64,000 nt of DNA from Domibacillus aminovorans (GTDB taxonomy: Bacteria > Bacillota > Bacilli > Bacillales > Domibacillaceae). The notes beneath the pieces were generated by a model, which was not told the origin of the DNA, searched no databases, and was given only the letters and a program-made list of their open reading frames with translations. Both the position numbers and the translations under genes were made by a program. The stretch covers positions 289,458 through 353,457 of the forward strand of contig NZ_LQWY01000067.1 of the NCBI RefSeq assembly GCF_001643235.1, given 5' to 3'. This document shows, piece by piece, positions 40,384 to 48,270 of this stretch (position 1 is the stretch's first letter; each line of letters begins with the position of its first letter).

Positions 40384-41307
40384 ATGTCTATTCTTGAAGT
40401 AGAAGACTTATCCATCTCTTTTAAACAATATACAAGAGGTCTAAAACAAAAACATCATCATGTTATCACGAGTTTAAATGTCACTCTGGAGGCAGGTGAA
40501 ATACTTGCCGTAGTGGGAGCAAGCGGTTCGGGGAAAAGTTTGCTGGCTCATGCTATCTTAGGGATCCTACCGAGTAATGCGAGCATGAGCGGGACGATTA
40601 AATATGCAGGAGATGAACTTACGGCTGCTCGGCAAATGGCATTAAGAGGCAAAGAAATTGCACTCGTCCCACAATCCGTCAACTATTTAGACCCGCTTAT
40701 GCGCGTTGGGGCTCAAGTCCGTACGTCTGTTAAACAGGGCGATGCCGCTCTGGCACAACGTAAGGTCTTTGAACGATATCATTTACAATCAGATGTTGAG
40801 AACATGTACCCGTTTCAATTGTCTGGAGGAATGGCGAGAAGAACACTTTTATCAACAGCGATGGTAAGTGAGGCAAACGTGATTATTGCAGATGAACCGA
40901 CCCCGGGACTTGATCCGGTGGTCATATTAGAAGCTCTTCATGACTTTAGGGAGCTTGCAGACAATGGTTGTGCGGTCATGCTCATAACTCATGATATTGA
41001 ATCTGCCCTAAAAATTGCCGATAAAATTGCCGTATTTTATGCAGGTACAACGGTTGAAGTCGCACCAGTGGATGACTTTTTTGGGAATGGTGAAGCGTTA
41101 CGGCATCCGTATAGTAAAGCGTTATGGAGAGCGCTGCCGCAAAATGATTTTGTTCCGATCCGAGGCTCGCAGCCCCATCCGAGTGCTTTGCCAGCTGGCT
41201 GCTTATTTGAACCGCGATGTGAAAAGGTTACACTTGAGTGTAGACAGGCACGACCCGAGATGCGAAACCTTCGTAATGGAATGGTGAGGTGTATCCATGC
41301 AACTTGA
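40384..41307 (+). CDS. nikD: Nickel ABC transporter ATPase NikD
   Basis: A 307-residue ATPase. Walker A GASGSGKS, signature-region LSGGMARRTLL, Walker B VIIADEPTPGLD, switch His LITHDIE. The C-terminal oligopeptide-type extension (about 250-307) retains several cysteines (GCLFEPRCEKVTLEC). It overlaps nikE by 11 bp. Confidence 0.88.
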   Translation: MSILEVEDLSISFKQYTRGLKQKHHHVITSLNVTLEAGEILAVVGASGSGKSLLAHAILGILPSNASMSGTIKYAGDELTAARQMALRGKEIALVPQSVNYLDPLMRVGAQVRTSVKQGDAALAQRKVFERYHLQSDVENMYPFQLSGGMARRTLLSTAMVSEANVIIADEPTPGLDPVVILEALHDFRELADNGCAVMLITHDIESALKIADKIAVFYAGTTVEVAPVDDFFGNGEALRHPYSKALWRALPQNDFVPIRGSQPHPSALPAGCLFEPRCEKVTLECRQARPEMRNLRNGMVRCIHAT

Positions 41308-41905
41308 GGCAAAAGATGTCGGGTTTCGTTATGGGAATGGACCGTGGTTGTTTCGAGGGGTCAATGTAACCGTAGAGCCAGGGGAAATCGTTGGCCTCAC
41401 TGGACCGAGTGGATGCGGGAAAACCTCTTTCTGCAAAGTTTTAGCAGGCTATGAGAAACCTGTGGAAGGAAGCATTACTGTTAATCACTCTTTATTGCCG
41501 AAGAACGTCTATCATCCTGTGCAACTCGTCTTTCAACATCCAGAAAAAGCAATTAACCCAAGGTGGAAGATGATAAAGACTCTTCGTGAAGGAGGGCCGC
41601 TTGATCAGGAGCTGCTCGAATCCTTAGGCATTGAACGGGAATGGCTAACGCGTTGGCCAAATGAACTGTCTGGAGGAGAATTGCAGCGGTTTTGTGTGGC
41701 TCGAGCATTGGGAAAAGGGACGCGTTTTCTCATTGCTGATGAAATGACAACGATGCTTGACGCCATCACACAAGCTCAAATTTGGCATGTCGTTCTGGAA
41801 ATGGCTAAAAAGAGAGGGATGGGCGTACTCATTGTCAGCCATGAAGCGAAACTCATTCAAAGACTTTGTCATCGAGTCATTGAGTTTCATCCTGCTAATG
41901 CATGA
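41297..41905 (+). CDS. nikE: Nickel ABC transporter ATPase NikE
   Basis: A 202-residue ATPase. Walker A GPSGCGKT, signature LSGGELQRF, Walker B FLIADEMTTMLD, switch His VSHEA. It is shorter than E. coli NikE (268 residues) because the C-terminal oligopeptide-binding extension is absent; all catalytic motifs remain, so it is probably functional. It is last gene of the nik operon; no clear terminator is seen behind it. Confidence 0.85.
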   Translation: MQLEAKDVGFRYGNGPWLFRGVNVTVEPGEIVGLTGPSGCGKTSFCKVLAGYEKPVEGSITVNHSLLPKNVYHPVQLVFQHPEKAINPRWKMIKTLREGGPLDQELLESLGIEREWLTRWPNELSGGELQRFCVARALGKGTRFLIADEMTTMLDAITQAQIWHVVLEMAKKRGMGVLIVSHEAKLIQRLCHRVIEFHPANA

Positions 41906-42035
41906 TAACATGGTAAATGTTCTATATAATCATTGTTTGAATAATGTAAAAGATCATGTATTTTCTGAAAATAACTGAAACTTTTTTTACGATTGTACGT
42001 AAAAATAAGGAGAGGTGATTGAGAGGAGAAAAACG

Positions 42036-42233
42036 ATGATGTTGACATTATTCTTCTTTTTATTTCTACCACTTCAAGCGCTCGCTGTCACACGATTACC
42101 GATGTAAAGATCGATGCGCACATGCAAGAAAATGGACAGGATGCCGTCCGAGCGAGAACTGTATACATATTCATTTGACGGTGAATTCAATGGAATTACC
42201 CGGGAAATTATTCCGAAAGAGGAGGGAATGTGA
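42036..42233 (+). pseudogene. Decayed DUF2207 (YciQ-like) membrane protein
   Basis: Three frames join into the N-terminus of a DUF2207 protein. They are a signal peptide (MMLTLFFFLFLPLQALA), then TITDVKIDAHMQENG, then ELYTYSFDGEFNGITREIIPKE, a very typical block. Two frameshifts break the frame and everything after this block is lost. GGAGAGG precedes the ATG. Together with the next two genes it may have been part of an envelope operon. Confidence 0.65.
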
Positions 42234-42394
42234 TGAAAGTATTTATCGGTTCGATCCTTGTCCTTTTGCTGATTGGCGCTGGCATTTGGCTTATGCTGTC
42301 GCCGTCATTTAAAAAAGTAGGGGAAACGGCCAGTAAAGTGAAAGATAATTTAAAGGAGGGTTCACACGATGGGGGACGTGAAAAAGATGAATAG
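42233..42394 (+). CDS. Small single-pass membrane protein
   Basis: A 53-residue frame. The ATG overlaps the stop of the decayed DUF2207 frame, with GAGGAGG upstream. One N-terminal helix (FIGSILVLLLIGAGIWLML) is followed by a basic-acidic tail (VGETASKVKDNLKEG). Its 3' end overlaps the start of the prohibitin-like gene by 26 bp, implying co-translation. Function is unknown; it may be a partner of the SPFH protein. Confidence 0.55.
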   Translation: MKVFIGSILVLLLIGAGIWLMLSPSFKKVGETASKVKDNLKEGSHDGGREKDE

Positions 42395-43223
42395 AGGAAG
42401 GAACAAAAAGGTAATCGGTGGTTCGATCGTCGCAATCGCTCTTATTTTAGGCATTGCCTTACTTACCTTGTTTATTGAAAAAATTCCGAACGGCTATGTT
42501 GGTGTTGTATATAGTCCGAATGGTGGTGTGCAGGATGAAACACTTGGTCAAGGCTGGCATCTTGTCGGTTTATTTGACAAAGTAACCGTATATCCAATAC
42601 GGATGCAGACGGTTAATTATACAGATATTCAAGTCGCTACGTCAGACGGGAAAAGTGTAACCGTTGATTTTGCTTACAACTACAGTATTGAACCGGATAA
42701 AGTCGTTGATGTGTTTAATAAATTTGGCCCGATACCAGTCGAGCAAATTGAAGAATCGTATTTGCGCACACGTCTTTGGGATGCAGGACGTAAAGGCATT
42801 GCAAAATACTCGGTTATCGATACGTACGGTGAAAAATCATCTGAAGCTGCTGTTGGTGTACAAAACTTATTTTCCGATGACATTAAAGAACTCGGTTTCG
42901 TCGTCGATAACTTGACGCTCGGTGTGCCGAAGCCGGATGAGTCAACGCAAGCGGCGATTAATAAACGGGTAGAAGCAGCACAGGAACTTGAGCGGAAACA
43001 GATTGAGTTGAAGATTGCGGAAGCCGAAGCACAGAAAAAGAAAATTGAAGCGCAAGGTATATCTGACTACAATAAAATCATTAAAGAATCCATTTCACCT
43101 GAAGTCATTCAAAATAAATGGATCGAAAAATGGGACGGTGTCATGCCAAAAGCAACTGGCTCAAATCAGTTGATCGAAATTCCGATTGATGATGCAGGTA
43201 CCGCTGCGAGTGCTGGGCAGTAA
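42369..43223 (+). CDS. Prohibitin / SPFH-domain membrane protein
   Basis: A 284-residue protein with one N-terminal helix (about 13-37), then an SPFH/prohibitin domain (IPNGYVGVVYSPNGGVQDETLGQGWHLV to about 190). A charged coiled-coil follows (INKRVEAAQELERKQIELKIAEAEAQKKKIEAQG). These proteins oligomerise into membrane microdomain scaffolds or protease regulators. AAGGAGG precedes ATG 42369. A terminator shared with the converging amidase gene follows. Confidence 0.88.
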   Translation: MGDVKKMNRGRNKKVIGGSIVAIALILGIALLTLFIEKIPNGYVGVVYSPNGGVQDETLGQGWHLVGLFDKVTVYPIRMQTVNYTDIQVATSDGKSVTVDFAYNYSIEPDKVVDVFNKFGPIPVEQIEESYLRTRLWDAGRKGIAKYSVIDTYGEKSSEAAVGVQNLFSDDIKELGFVVDNLTLGVPKPDESTQAAINKRVEAAQELERKQIELKIAEAEAQKKKIEAQGISDYNKIIKESISPEVIQNKWIEKWDGVMPKATGSNQLIEIPIDDAGTAASAGQ

Positions 43224-43248
43224 TGAAATGATCGAATCTCTATTTTAA

Positions 43249-43279
43249 AAGCCTTCTGCGGGATGCAGAAGGCTTATTT
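43249..43279. terminator. Bidirectional terminator
   Basis: AAGCCTTCTGC/GCAGAAGGCTT stem, T-rich on both sides, between converging genes. Confidence 0.85.
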
Positions 43280-44187
43280 TAATTGTTATTTGCATATTGT
43301 ACAATGCCGTCCGCAAGAAGATTCATGACGTTTGTTAAATAAGCAGGATCGGATAACTTTTGATCTTCTTCCACATTTGTCATAAAACCGATTTCAGGCA
43401 AGATGACTGGTACTTTAGACCAATTGAATCCAGACATGTCATCCCGGTAAAAAATACCGGTCTGATGAAGCGGGATGTCAGCGGAAACGGCTTGAATGAC
43501 GTGATTGGCCGCTAATTCACTATCCGCAAAAATGGCGCTCGTATACGAATTTTCTTTTGCTGGAATTAGAACGGAAAACCCGCTCGTTGCCGGATTTTCT
43601 GAACCGTCCGCGTGCAGCCGAACGAATAAATCCGCTTCATTGTCATTGGCAACAGCTGCCCGCTCACTATTGCTCATATCAACGTCATTCGTTGTCCGTG
43701 TCAAAATCACTTTCATGTCTCTTGCTTCAAGCGCTGATTTTAACAGTTCAGCGGCTTCTAGATTTAATACATATTCCGGCTTTTTCGTGACAATACCTGT
43801 CGTGCCGCCCGTTACTTTATATTTCGTTTCAGCTGCGCCCGGTCCGATCGGTTCTTGATCAAGATTCGCTTTCGCCTGATGGCCGGGGTCAATGACGACG
43901 AGAAATGGATCAGCAGCAGGAACAGGTACGGGCTCAGGTTCAGGAATACCGACGGCTTGCGTTACGACAGTTTCTTTTTCCAGAGCGGCAGGCTCAATAG
44001 ACTCAAGTTCCGTCTTAGAGACAGGTTCTTCTTTTACGATCGCTGCGGGTGGTTTAATTGTTTCCGGTTCTCCGGTATCAAAGCTGTTTAAAAGCCCTTG
44101 CGATGACTGCGAATCAATGAAAAGAAGCCCGGCTGATACGATCAAAGCGATAAGGACGAGAATCCAGGCACCCCGCTGTTTATTCAT
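43279..44187 (-). CDS. N-acetylmuramoyl-L-alanine amidase (Amidase_3)
   Basis: A 302-residue membrane-anchored wall hydrolase. The ATG at 44187 overlaps the end of the upstream gene; the open frame extends much farther but only as antisense of that gene. One N-terminal helix (WILVLIALIVSAGLLFI) is followed by a Pro/Glu-rich linker and the Amidase_3 domain. Zinc-site residues are in VVIDPGHQ (His), the Glu in NLEAAELL, and RLHADGS (His); the catalytic Glu is in ILPEIGFMTN. It cleaves the amide between MurNAc and the stem peptide. Confidence 0.9.
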   Translation of the reverse strand: MNKQRGAWILVLIALIVSAGLLFIDSQSSQGLLNSFDTGEPETIKPPAAIVKEEPVSKTELESIEPAALEKETVVTQAVGIPEPEPVPVPAADPFLVVIDPGHQAKANLDQEPIGPGAAETKYKVTGGTTGIVTKKPEYVLNLEAAELLKSALEARDMKVILTRTTNDVDMSNSERAAVANDNEADLFVRLHADGSENPATSGFSVLIPAKENSYTSAIFADSELAANHVIQAVSADIPLHQTGIFYRDDMSGFNWSKVPVILPEIGFMTNVEEDQKLSDPAYLTNVMNLLADGIVQYANNN

Positions 44188-45226
44188 ACGATTTAATGAA
44201 CTCCACATTCGCTTTTTCAATCGACGATAAACTGCCGTCATAATACGGATTCGGGCTGTACCAAGACTGGCTGCTAAAATAGTTTTGCAGATCATTGGAC
44301 TCGAAAATGTATCCGTAGCGTGCATAAATTTCGTTTCGTGCAAGGCGAAGCTGACTGCTGGACATGCCATATAAATCGCTATCTGCAAGGTACGCATAAT
44401 CACTATGCGGCAAAATGTAGTAGCTTCCGCTTGAAGCAACAGGTACTTCGCGGATCACTTCTTTAATCACGGTTTTTTCGGTTACTTCCTTCTCTTTTTC
44501 TTTCTCTTCTTTTTTCGGTTCAGCGGTATCAAGTGCTAATGCCGTTTCTCGTTCTGCGCCGCCGAGTATGACTTCTTCTACGTCTTCTTTTTTGCCGCTA
44601 TCGGTTGTGCTCACTCCTTTTACCGTATACAAGCCGGCAAGATAAGGGCCGAATTCGCGCGATTCACTCGCTGCATCAATCGTACCGAGTTCACTGTTGT
44701 TTAACGTAACCACTGTTTTTATGCCTGTAGATTCCACGGTTAAAAAGTTACCCGGTGTATCGATTACGTGCTGATGAATGATGCCGTATTTTTTGCCTTC
44801 CTGTTTCACTGTAAACAATGGGCTGTCCAGCGATTCATTCGATAGAGAGCGTTCAATTTCTGACAGCAAAGATGGATTTTTATCAAGTAAAGCAAAAAGA
44901 GCATCCAGTGTCTGGTCATTCACTTTTAGACGCGAATCAGTAGGCATAATGACATTCTTTAGCGTACTCTTATCTTTTTCAGCGAGCGCTGTTGTGAACT
45001 GTTCTACTACTGCTTCTTCACTGTACTTTTTTGACATCATTTGATAGCCAGTAAACAATGCAATCGCGATAACGGCAGCGAATGCAAGCAAGAGCGGCAT
45101 CATTTTGGAACCGGTTTTCTTTCCGCCCGTCTTTCTAGATGTCTTTTTTGACAAATCAGCCCCGCATTCTGAACAAAAAGATTGGCCTGCTTCACTGGCA
45201 TGACCGCAAACACCACATTTAGACAT
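44180..45226 (-). CDS. TcaA-like zinc-ribbon membrane protein with YARHG domain
   Basis: A 348-residue protein. An N-terminal zinc ribbon (CGVCGHASEAGQSFCSECG) is followed by one transmembrane helix (MMPLLLAFAAVIAIALFTGY), an extracellular TcaA-type region, a Lys/Glu-rich linker (KKEEKEKEKEVTEK), and a C-terminal YARHG domain (QLRLARNEIYARYGYIF, then YFSSQSWYSPN). Staphylococcal TcaA affects glycopeptide sensitivity. It is co-transcribed with the amidase, whose start overlaps its stop, which supports a cell-wall role. Confidence 0.88.
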   Translation of the reverse strand: MSKCGVCGHASEAGQSFCSECGADLSKKTSRKTGGKKTGSKMMPLLLAFAAVIAIALFTGYQMMSKKYSEEAVVEQFTTALAEKDKSTLKNVIMPTDSRLKVNDQTLDALFALLDKNPSLLSEIERSLSNESLDSPLFTVKQEGKKYGIIHQHVIDTPGNFLTVESTGIKTVVTLNNSELGTIDAASESREFGPYLAGLYTVKGVSTTDSGKKEDVEEVILGGAERETALALDTAEPKKEEKEKEKEVTEKTVIKEVIREVPVASSGSYYILPHSDYAYLADSDLYGMSSSQLRLARNEIYARYGYIFESNDLQNYFSSQSWYSPNPYYDGSLSSIEKANVEFIKSYE

Positions 45227-45401
45227 GATTCAATCTCCTTATAAATTAATACTTTTATACTAATGAATTATATAAAATTTTACAATCTAATTTTTGGATT
45301 AGGGTGTTTTGTCATGAAAAAGTGACATTGCTAGCGCATCCATTTTTTCTTTACCAACCTAATGGTAAACTGAAAAAAACGAATAAAGGATTGTTAAATA
45401 G

Positions 45402-46439
45402 ATGCTTCTACTAAAAGATGTTCGGAAAAGTAAAGGAAATAATGTGTTTTTTTCTTCTTTCAATTTGTCGGTTTCATCCGGTGAAATAACGGCGATTCAG
45501 TGCGGTCATGAGCTACGACAGGAATTAATGAAGATTTTGATCGGGGTGTCCGGTTTGTCCGATGGAGAGATACATATAAATGAAATGAAAATCGTACCGG
45601 GTCAAAAAAAATTGTTCCATCAAATCGGTACGGTTTATATACAAGATACACTGTATGAACGGTTGTCGGTCATCGATAATTTGCGGTTTTTTCAGCGGCT
45701 TTATGATGGACATGTGAATCTGGATGAACTGATCGCTTTATTCGGTCTAGAAAAAAAGAAAAATGTACGGATTGAAAAGTTGTCGCAATCTGAAAAGGTA
45801 CGCGTGTTCACGGCAAAAGCGCTCGTTCATGATCCGGATTTGCTTGTACTTGAAGAACCGTTTCAATCGATTGATCTTGAAAGCAAGCATATTATTCAGC
45901 GGGCGGTAGAATCGTTTGCGACACGGGGAAAAACGGTGCTCATTTTGGCGAGTTATTTAGAAAATGCGATGGCGCTCACCGACTGCGTCTATGTTTTGAA
46001 CGAGCACGGGTTGAAACAAATAGAGATTCAGTTGGAAGAAGAGACGGAAATGGAAGCAGTCGAAGAAGAGCGGACGGAAAAACCGGTCATTGTACCGAAA
46101 TCGGTTCAGATGAAGATTCCGTCAAAGCTTGAGGATAAGCTTGTGTTATTTGATCCGGATGAAATTGATTATGTGGAGAGTATGGAAGGCGCGGCGCAGC
46201 TTTATGTGCAAGGGGACCTGTTTCCATGTGCGCTCAGTCTCGCGGATCTTGAGGACAGGCTTGAGCCGTTCGGCTTTTTCCGGTGCCATCGGTCGTACAT
46301 TGTGCATTTGTCGAAGGTGCGTGAGGTGGTGACGTGGACAAGAAATAGTTACAGTCTCGTGCTCAATAATTCAGAGAAAAGTTCGATTCCATTGTCGAAA
46401 GGGAAACTAGCAGCATTAAAAGAGAAAATGGCCATTTAA
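45402..46439 (+). CDS. ABC-ATPase-like domain fused to a LytTR DNA-binding domain
   Basis: A 345-residue fusion. Residues 1-215 follow the ABC ATPase fold, but the Walker A position reads IQCGHELRQEL instead of GxxGxGKS/T and the signature is LSQSEKVRV. Walker B (LLVLEEPFQSID) is retained. A Glu-rich linker leads to a LytTR domain (about 235-345; DEIDYVESMEGAAQLYV, FFRCHRSYIVHLSKVREV, LVLNNSEKSSIPLSKGKL). It probably acts as a transcription regulator of the ABC transporter encoded next rather than as a pump ATPase. Fusions of this kind occur in Firmicutes. Confidence 0.85.
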   Translation: MLLLKDVRKSKGNNVFFSSFNLSVSSGEITAIQCGHELRQELMKILIGVSGLSDGEIHINEMKIVPGQKKLFHQIGTVYIQDTLYERLSVIDNLRFFQRLYDGHVNLDELIALFGLEKKKNVRIEKLSQSEKVRVFTAKALVHDPDLLVLEEPFQSIDLESKHIIQRAVESFATRGKTVLILASYLENAMALTDCVYVLNEHGLKQIEIQLEEETEMEAVEEERTEKPVIVPKSVQMKIPSKLEDKLVLFDPDEIDYVESMEGAAQLYVQGDLFPCALSLADLEDRLEPFGFFRCHRSYIVHLSKVREVVTWTRNSYSLVLNNSEKSSIPLSKGKLAALKEKMAI

Positions 46440-46443
46440 TGTG

Positions 46444-46527
46444 CTCCATATAGAGCAAAATATACTCCATTCGGGGTTGGTATGATGCTTTTCACCTTGA
46501 TATTACAGCGTTTATGAGAATATCAAG
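46444..46527 (+). promoter_or_regulatory. Possible LytTR-site region before the ABC operon
   Basis: CTCCAT occurs twice 22 bp apart (46444 and 46466), the spacing expected of LytTR direct repeats. An inverted repeat CTTGATAT/ATATCAAG (46496-46503, 46520-46527) lies next to it. Confidence 0.35.
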
Positions 46528-46566
46528 ATATAGTGGAAACACGATCAGCGAAGGGAGCAATTGAGC

Positions 46567-47397
46567 ATGGAAAATGTCATTGAGGTACGAAATCTCGTTC
46601 ATTATTTCGGGAAAAAGAGTGTATTAAAAGGGCTTCATTTTGAGGTGGAAAAGGGAGAAACATTCGGATTTTTAGGACCGAGTGGATCAGGGAAGACGAC
46701 AACGATTAAAATTTTAACGTCGCAGCTGATTGGGTCAAAAGGAGAGATTCGGATTTTCGGTCAGCCGCAAGCGGATTTAAAACGAATCGGTATTTTAACA
46801 GATAACAGCGGGTTGTACGATCGCTTGACGGTGTATGATAACTTAGTGTTGTTTTGCGATTTGTACGGGACGGACCGGGCACGTATTTCGGATGTGCTGG
46901 ATGAAGTGAATCTAGCAGCGGAAGGGAAAACGGTCGTGAAAAAGCTGTCAAAAGGAATGAAGCAGCGGGTGACGCTTGCCCGGGCGATTTTACATAAGCC
47001 AGATTTGTTGTTTTTGGATGAACCGACATCCGCACTCGATCCAGTCAACCGGACGCGTATTCATACCATTTTACGGCGATTGAATGCGGAAGGGACAACG
47101 ATCTTTTTGACGACGCATGACATGCAGGAAGCGGAAGAACTATGCCACCGTGTTGCATTTTTGAACGCCGGGGAGATAAAAGCGATGAATTCACCGCAGG
47201 CGCTTCGTCTTCATTATTCAGACGAGTCGATTTCTCTTCATTTAAAGGAAAATAAAACAGTTGTTGTGGAACGGAATGAAGCGGGCGCGGCGCAAATTCA
47301 GGACTATATCGCGAATGGGGAACTACTGGCGATTCATTCAAACGAGCCAACACTTGGCGACATTTTTATGCAGCTAACAGGGAGGGATTTAGTATGA
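46567..47397 (+). CDS. ABC transporter ATPase (ABC-2 exporter type)
   Basis: A 276-residue ATPase. ATG 46567 has AAGGGAG 9 nt upstream; TTG 46561 is too close. Walker A GPSGSGKTT, signature LSKGMKQRV, Walker B LLFLDEPTSALD, switch His TTHD. The LSKG form is common in drug/bacteriocin-type exporters. It overlaps the permease gene by 4 bp and follows the LytTR fusion gene, a regulator-ATPase-permease set. Confidence 0.9.
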   Translation: MENVIEVRNLVHYFGKKSVLKGLHFEVEKGETFGFLGPSGSGKTTTIKILTSQLIGSKGEIRIFGQPQADLKRIGILTDNSGLYDRLTVYDNLVLFCDLYGTDRARISDVLDEVNLAAEGKTVVKKLSKGMKQRVTLARAILHKPDLLFLDEPTSALDPVNRTRIHTILRRLNAEGTTIFLTTHDMQEAEELCHRVAFLNAGEIKAMNSPQALRLHYSDESISLHLKENKTVVVERNEAGAAQIQDYIANGELLAIHSNEPTLGDIFMQLTGRDLV

Positions 47398-48104
47398 ATG
47401 GGTCAATGAAGCGTGTCGGGGCAATTTTCGTCAAAGACTGGAAAGATTTAAAGCGTAATTCGTATGTATTGTTTACGGTGTTTATGCCGGTTGTGTTTGC
47501 GGCTATTTTAGGACGAATGGGGGTGGAGAATCCAGGCATGCATATGTTTCCGGTCAATATGGCGCTCGTCATGTGTGCTGCATTCGTACAGGCATCGATG
47601 ATAGCGGAAGAAAAGGAGAAAAATACATTGCGCGGGTTAATGCTGTCACCGGCTTCAACACTTGATATTTTCATTGGGAAAAGTGTGCTGACAGGTGCTG
47701 TGACGATCGTTGTTATCATTCTATCGATCTGGTTGAGTGAAGTTCAATTAACAGGCATTGCGCCGCTTTCAATCGCGATTTTGCTCTCTCTCATTGCGTA
47801 TATTTCAATTGGAACCATTATTGGTCTTTTATCGAGAAATGTAATGGAAACGGGGATTGTTGGCATGCCGGTTTTGGTCGTGTTCCTTGGTAGCAGCTTC
47901 ATTATGCAAATTGTTGAGAATGAATTTATTAAGAAGGTGTTATCGTATTTGCCAAATGAACAGCTGTCTAGCATGGCTGTGCAGTTGCACGGCGGCGCGG
48001 CGTTTGGCGAAGTGGCCTCACACTTGGCAGTCATTGCGGTGTGGGCCGTCGCGTCCATAGCATTGACAGTCGTGATGTATAAAAAAAGTGCGGCGGACAA
48101 ATGA
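47394..48104 (+). CDS. ABC-2 type permease
   Basis: A 236-residue membrane protein with six predicted helices (for example YVLFTVFMPVVFAAILG, then helices around 55-75, 95-115, 120-140, 150-170 and 210-230). The EEKEKNTLRGLMLSPAS loop is the usual ABC-2 coupling signature. It pairs with the ATPase just upstream. Exported substrate is unknown. Confidence 0.88.
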   Translation: MNGSMKRVGAIFVKDWKDLKRNSYVLFTVFMPVVFAAILGRMGVENPGMHMFPVNMALVMCAAFVQASMIAEEKEKNTLRGLMLSPASTLDIFIGKSVLTGAVTIVVIILSIWLSEVQLTGIAPLSIAILLSLIAYISIGTIIGLLSRNVMETGIVGMPVLVVFLGSSFIMQIVENEFIKKVLSYLPNEQLSSMAVQLHGGAAFGEVASHLAVIAVWAVASIALTVVMYKKSAADK

Positions 48105-48108
48105 TTAT

Positions 48109-48139
48109 GAGCCTGGCCAACGTGCCGGGCTCTTTATTT
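48109..48139 (+). terminator. Terminator of the LytTR-ABC operon
   Basis: GAGCCTGGC/GCCGGGCTC stem, 6-nt loop, TTTATTT tail. Confidence 0.85.
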
Positions 48140-48270
48140 CGCTGGGAAAATGAAGTTTCACTATATAATTCTCTGAAAATTGATGGTGGATTTCTATTCT
48201 TTTTATGGTAAAATCAAGTAAGACTATCTTTTTTTAGATGAATAAAATAAAAAATCAGGGAGCCTTATCT

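Noticed and set aside
43855..44230. Plus-strand frames over the amidase gene
   Set aside because: They are antisense to a gene with clear catalytic motifs and have no start signals.
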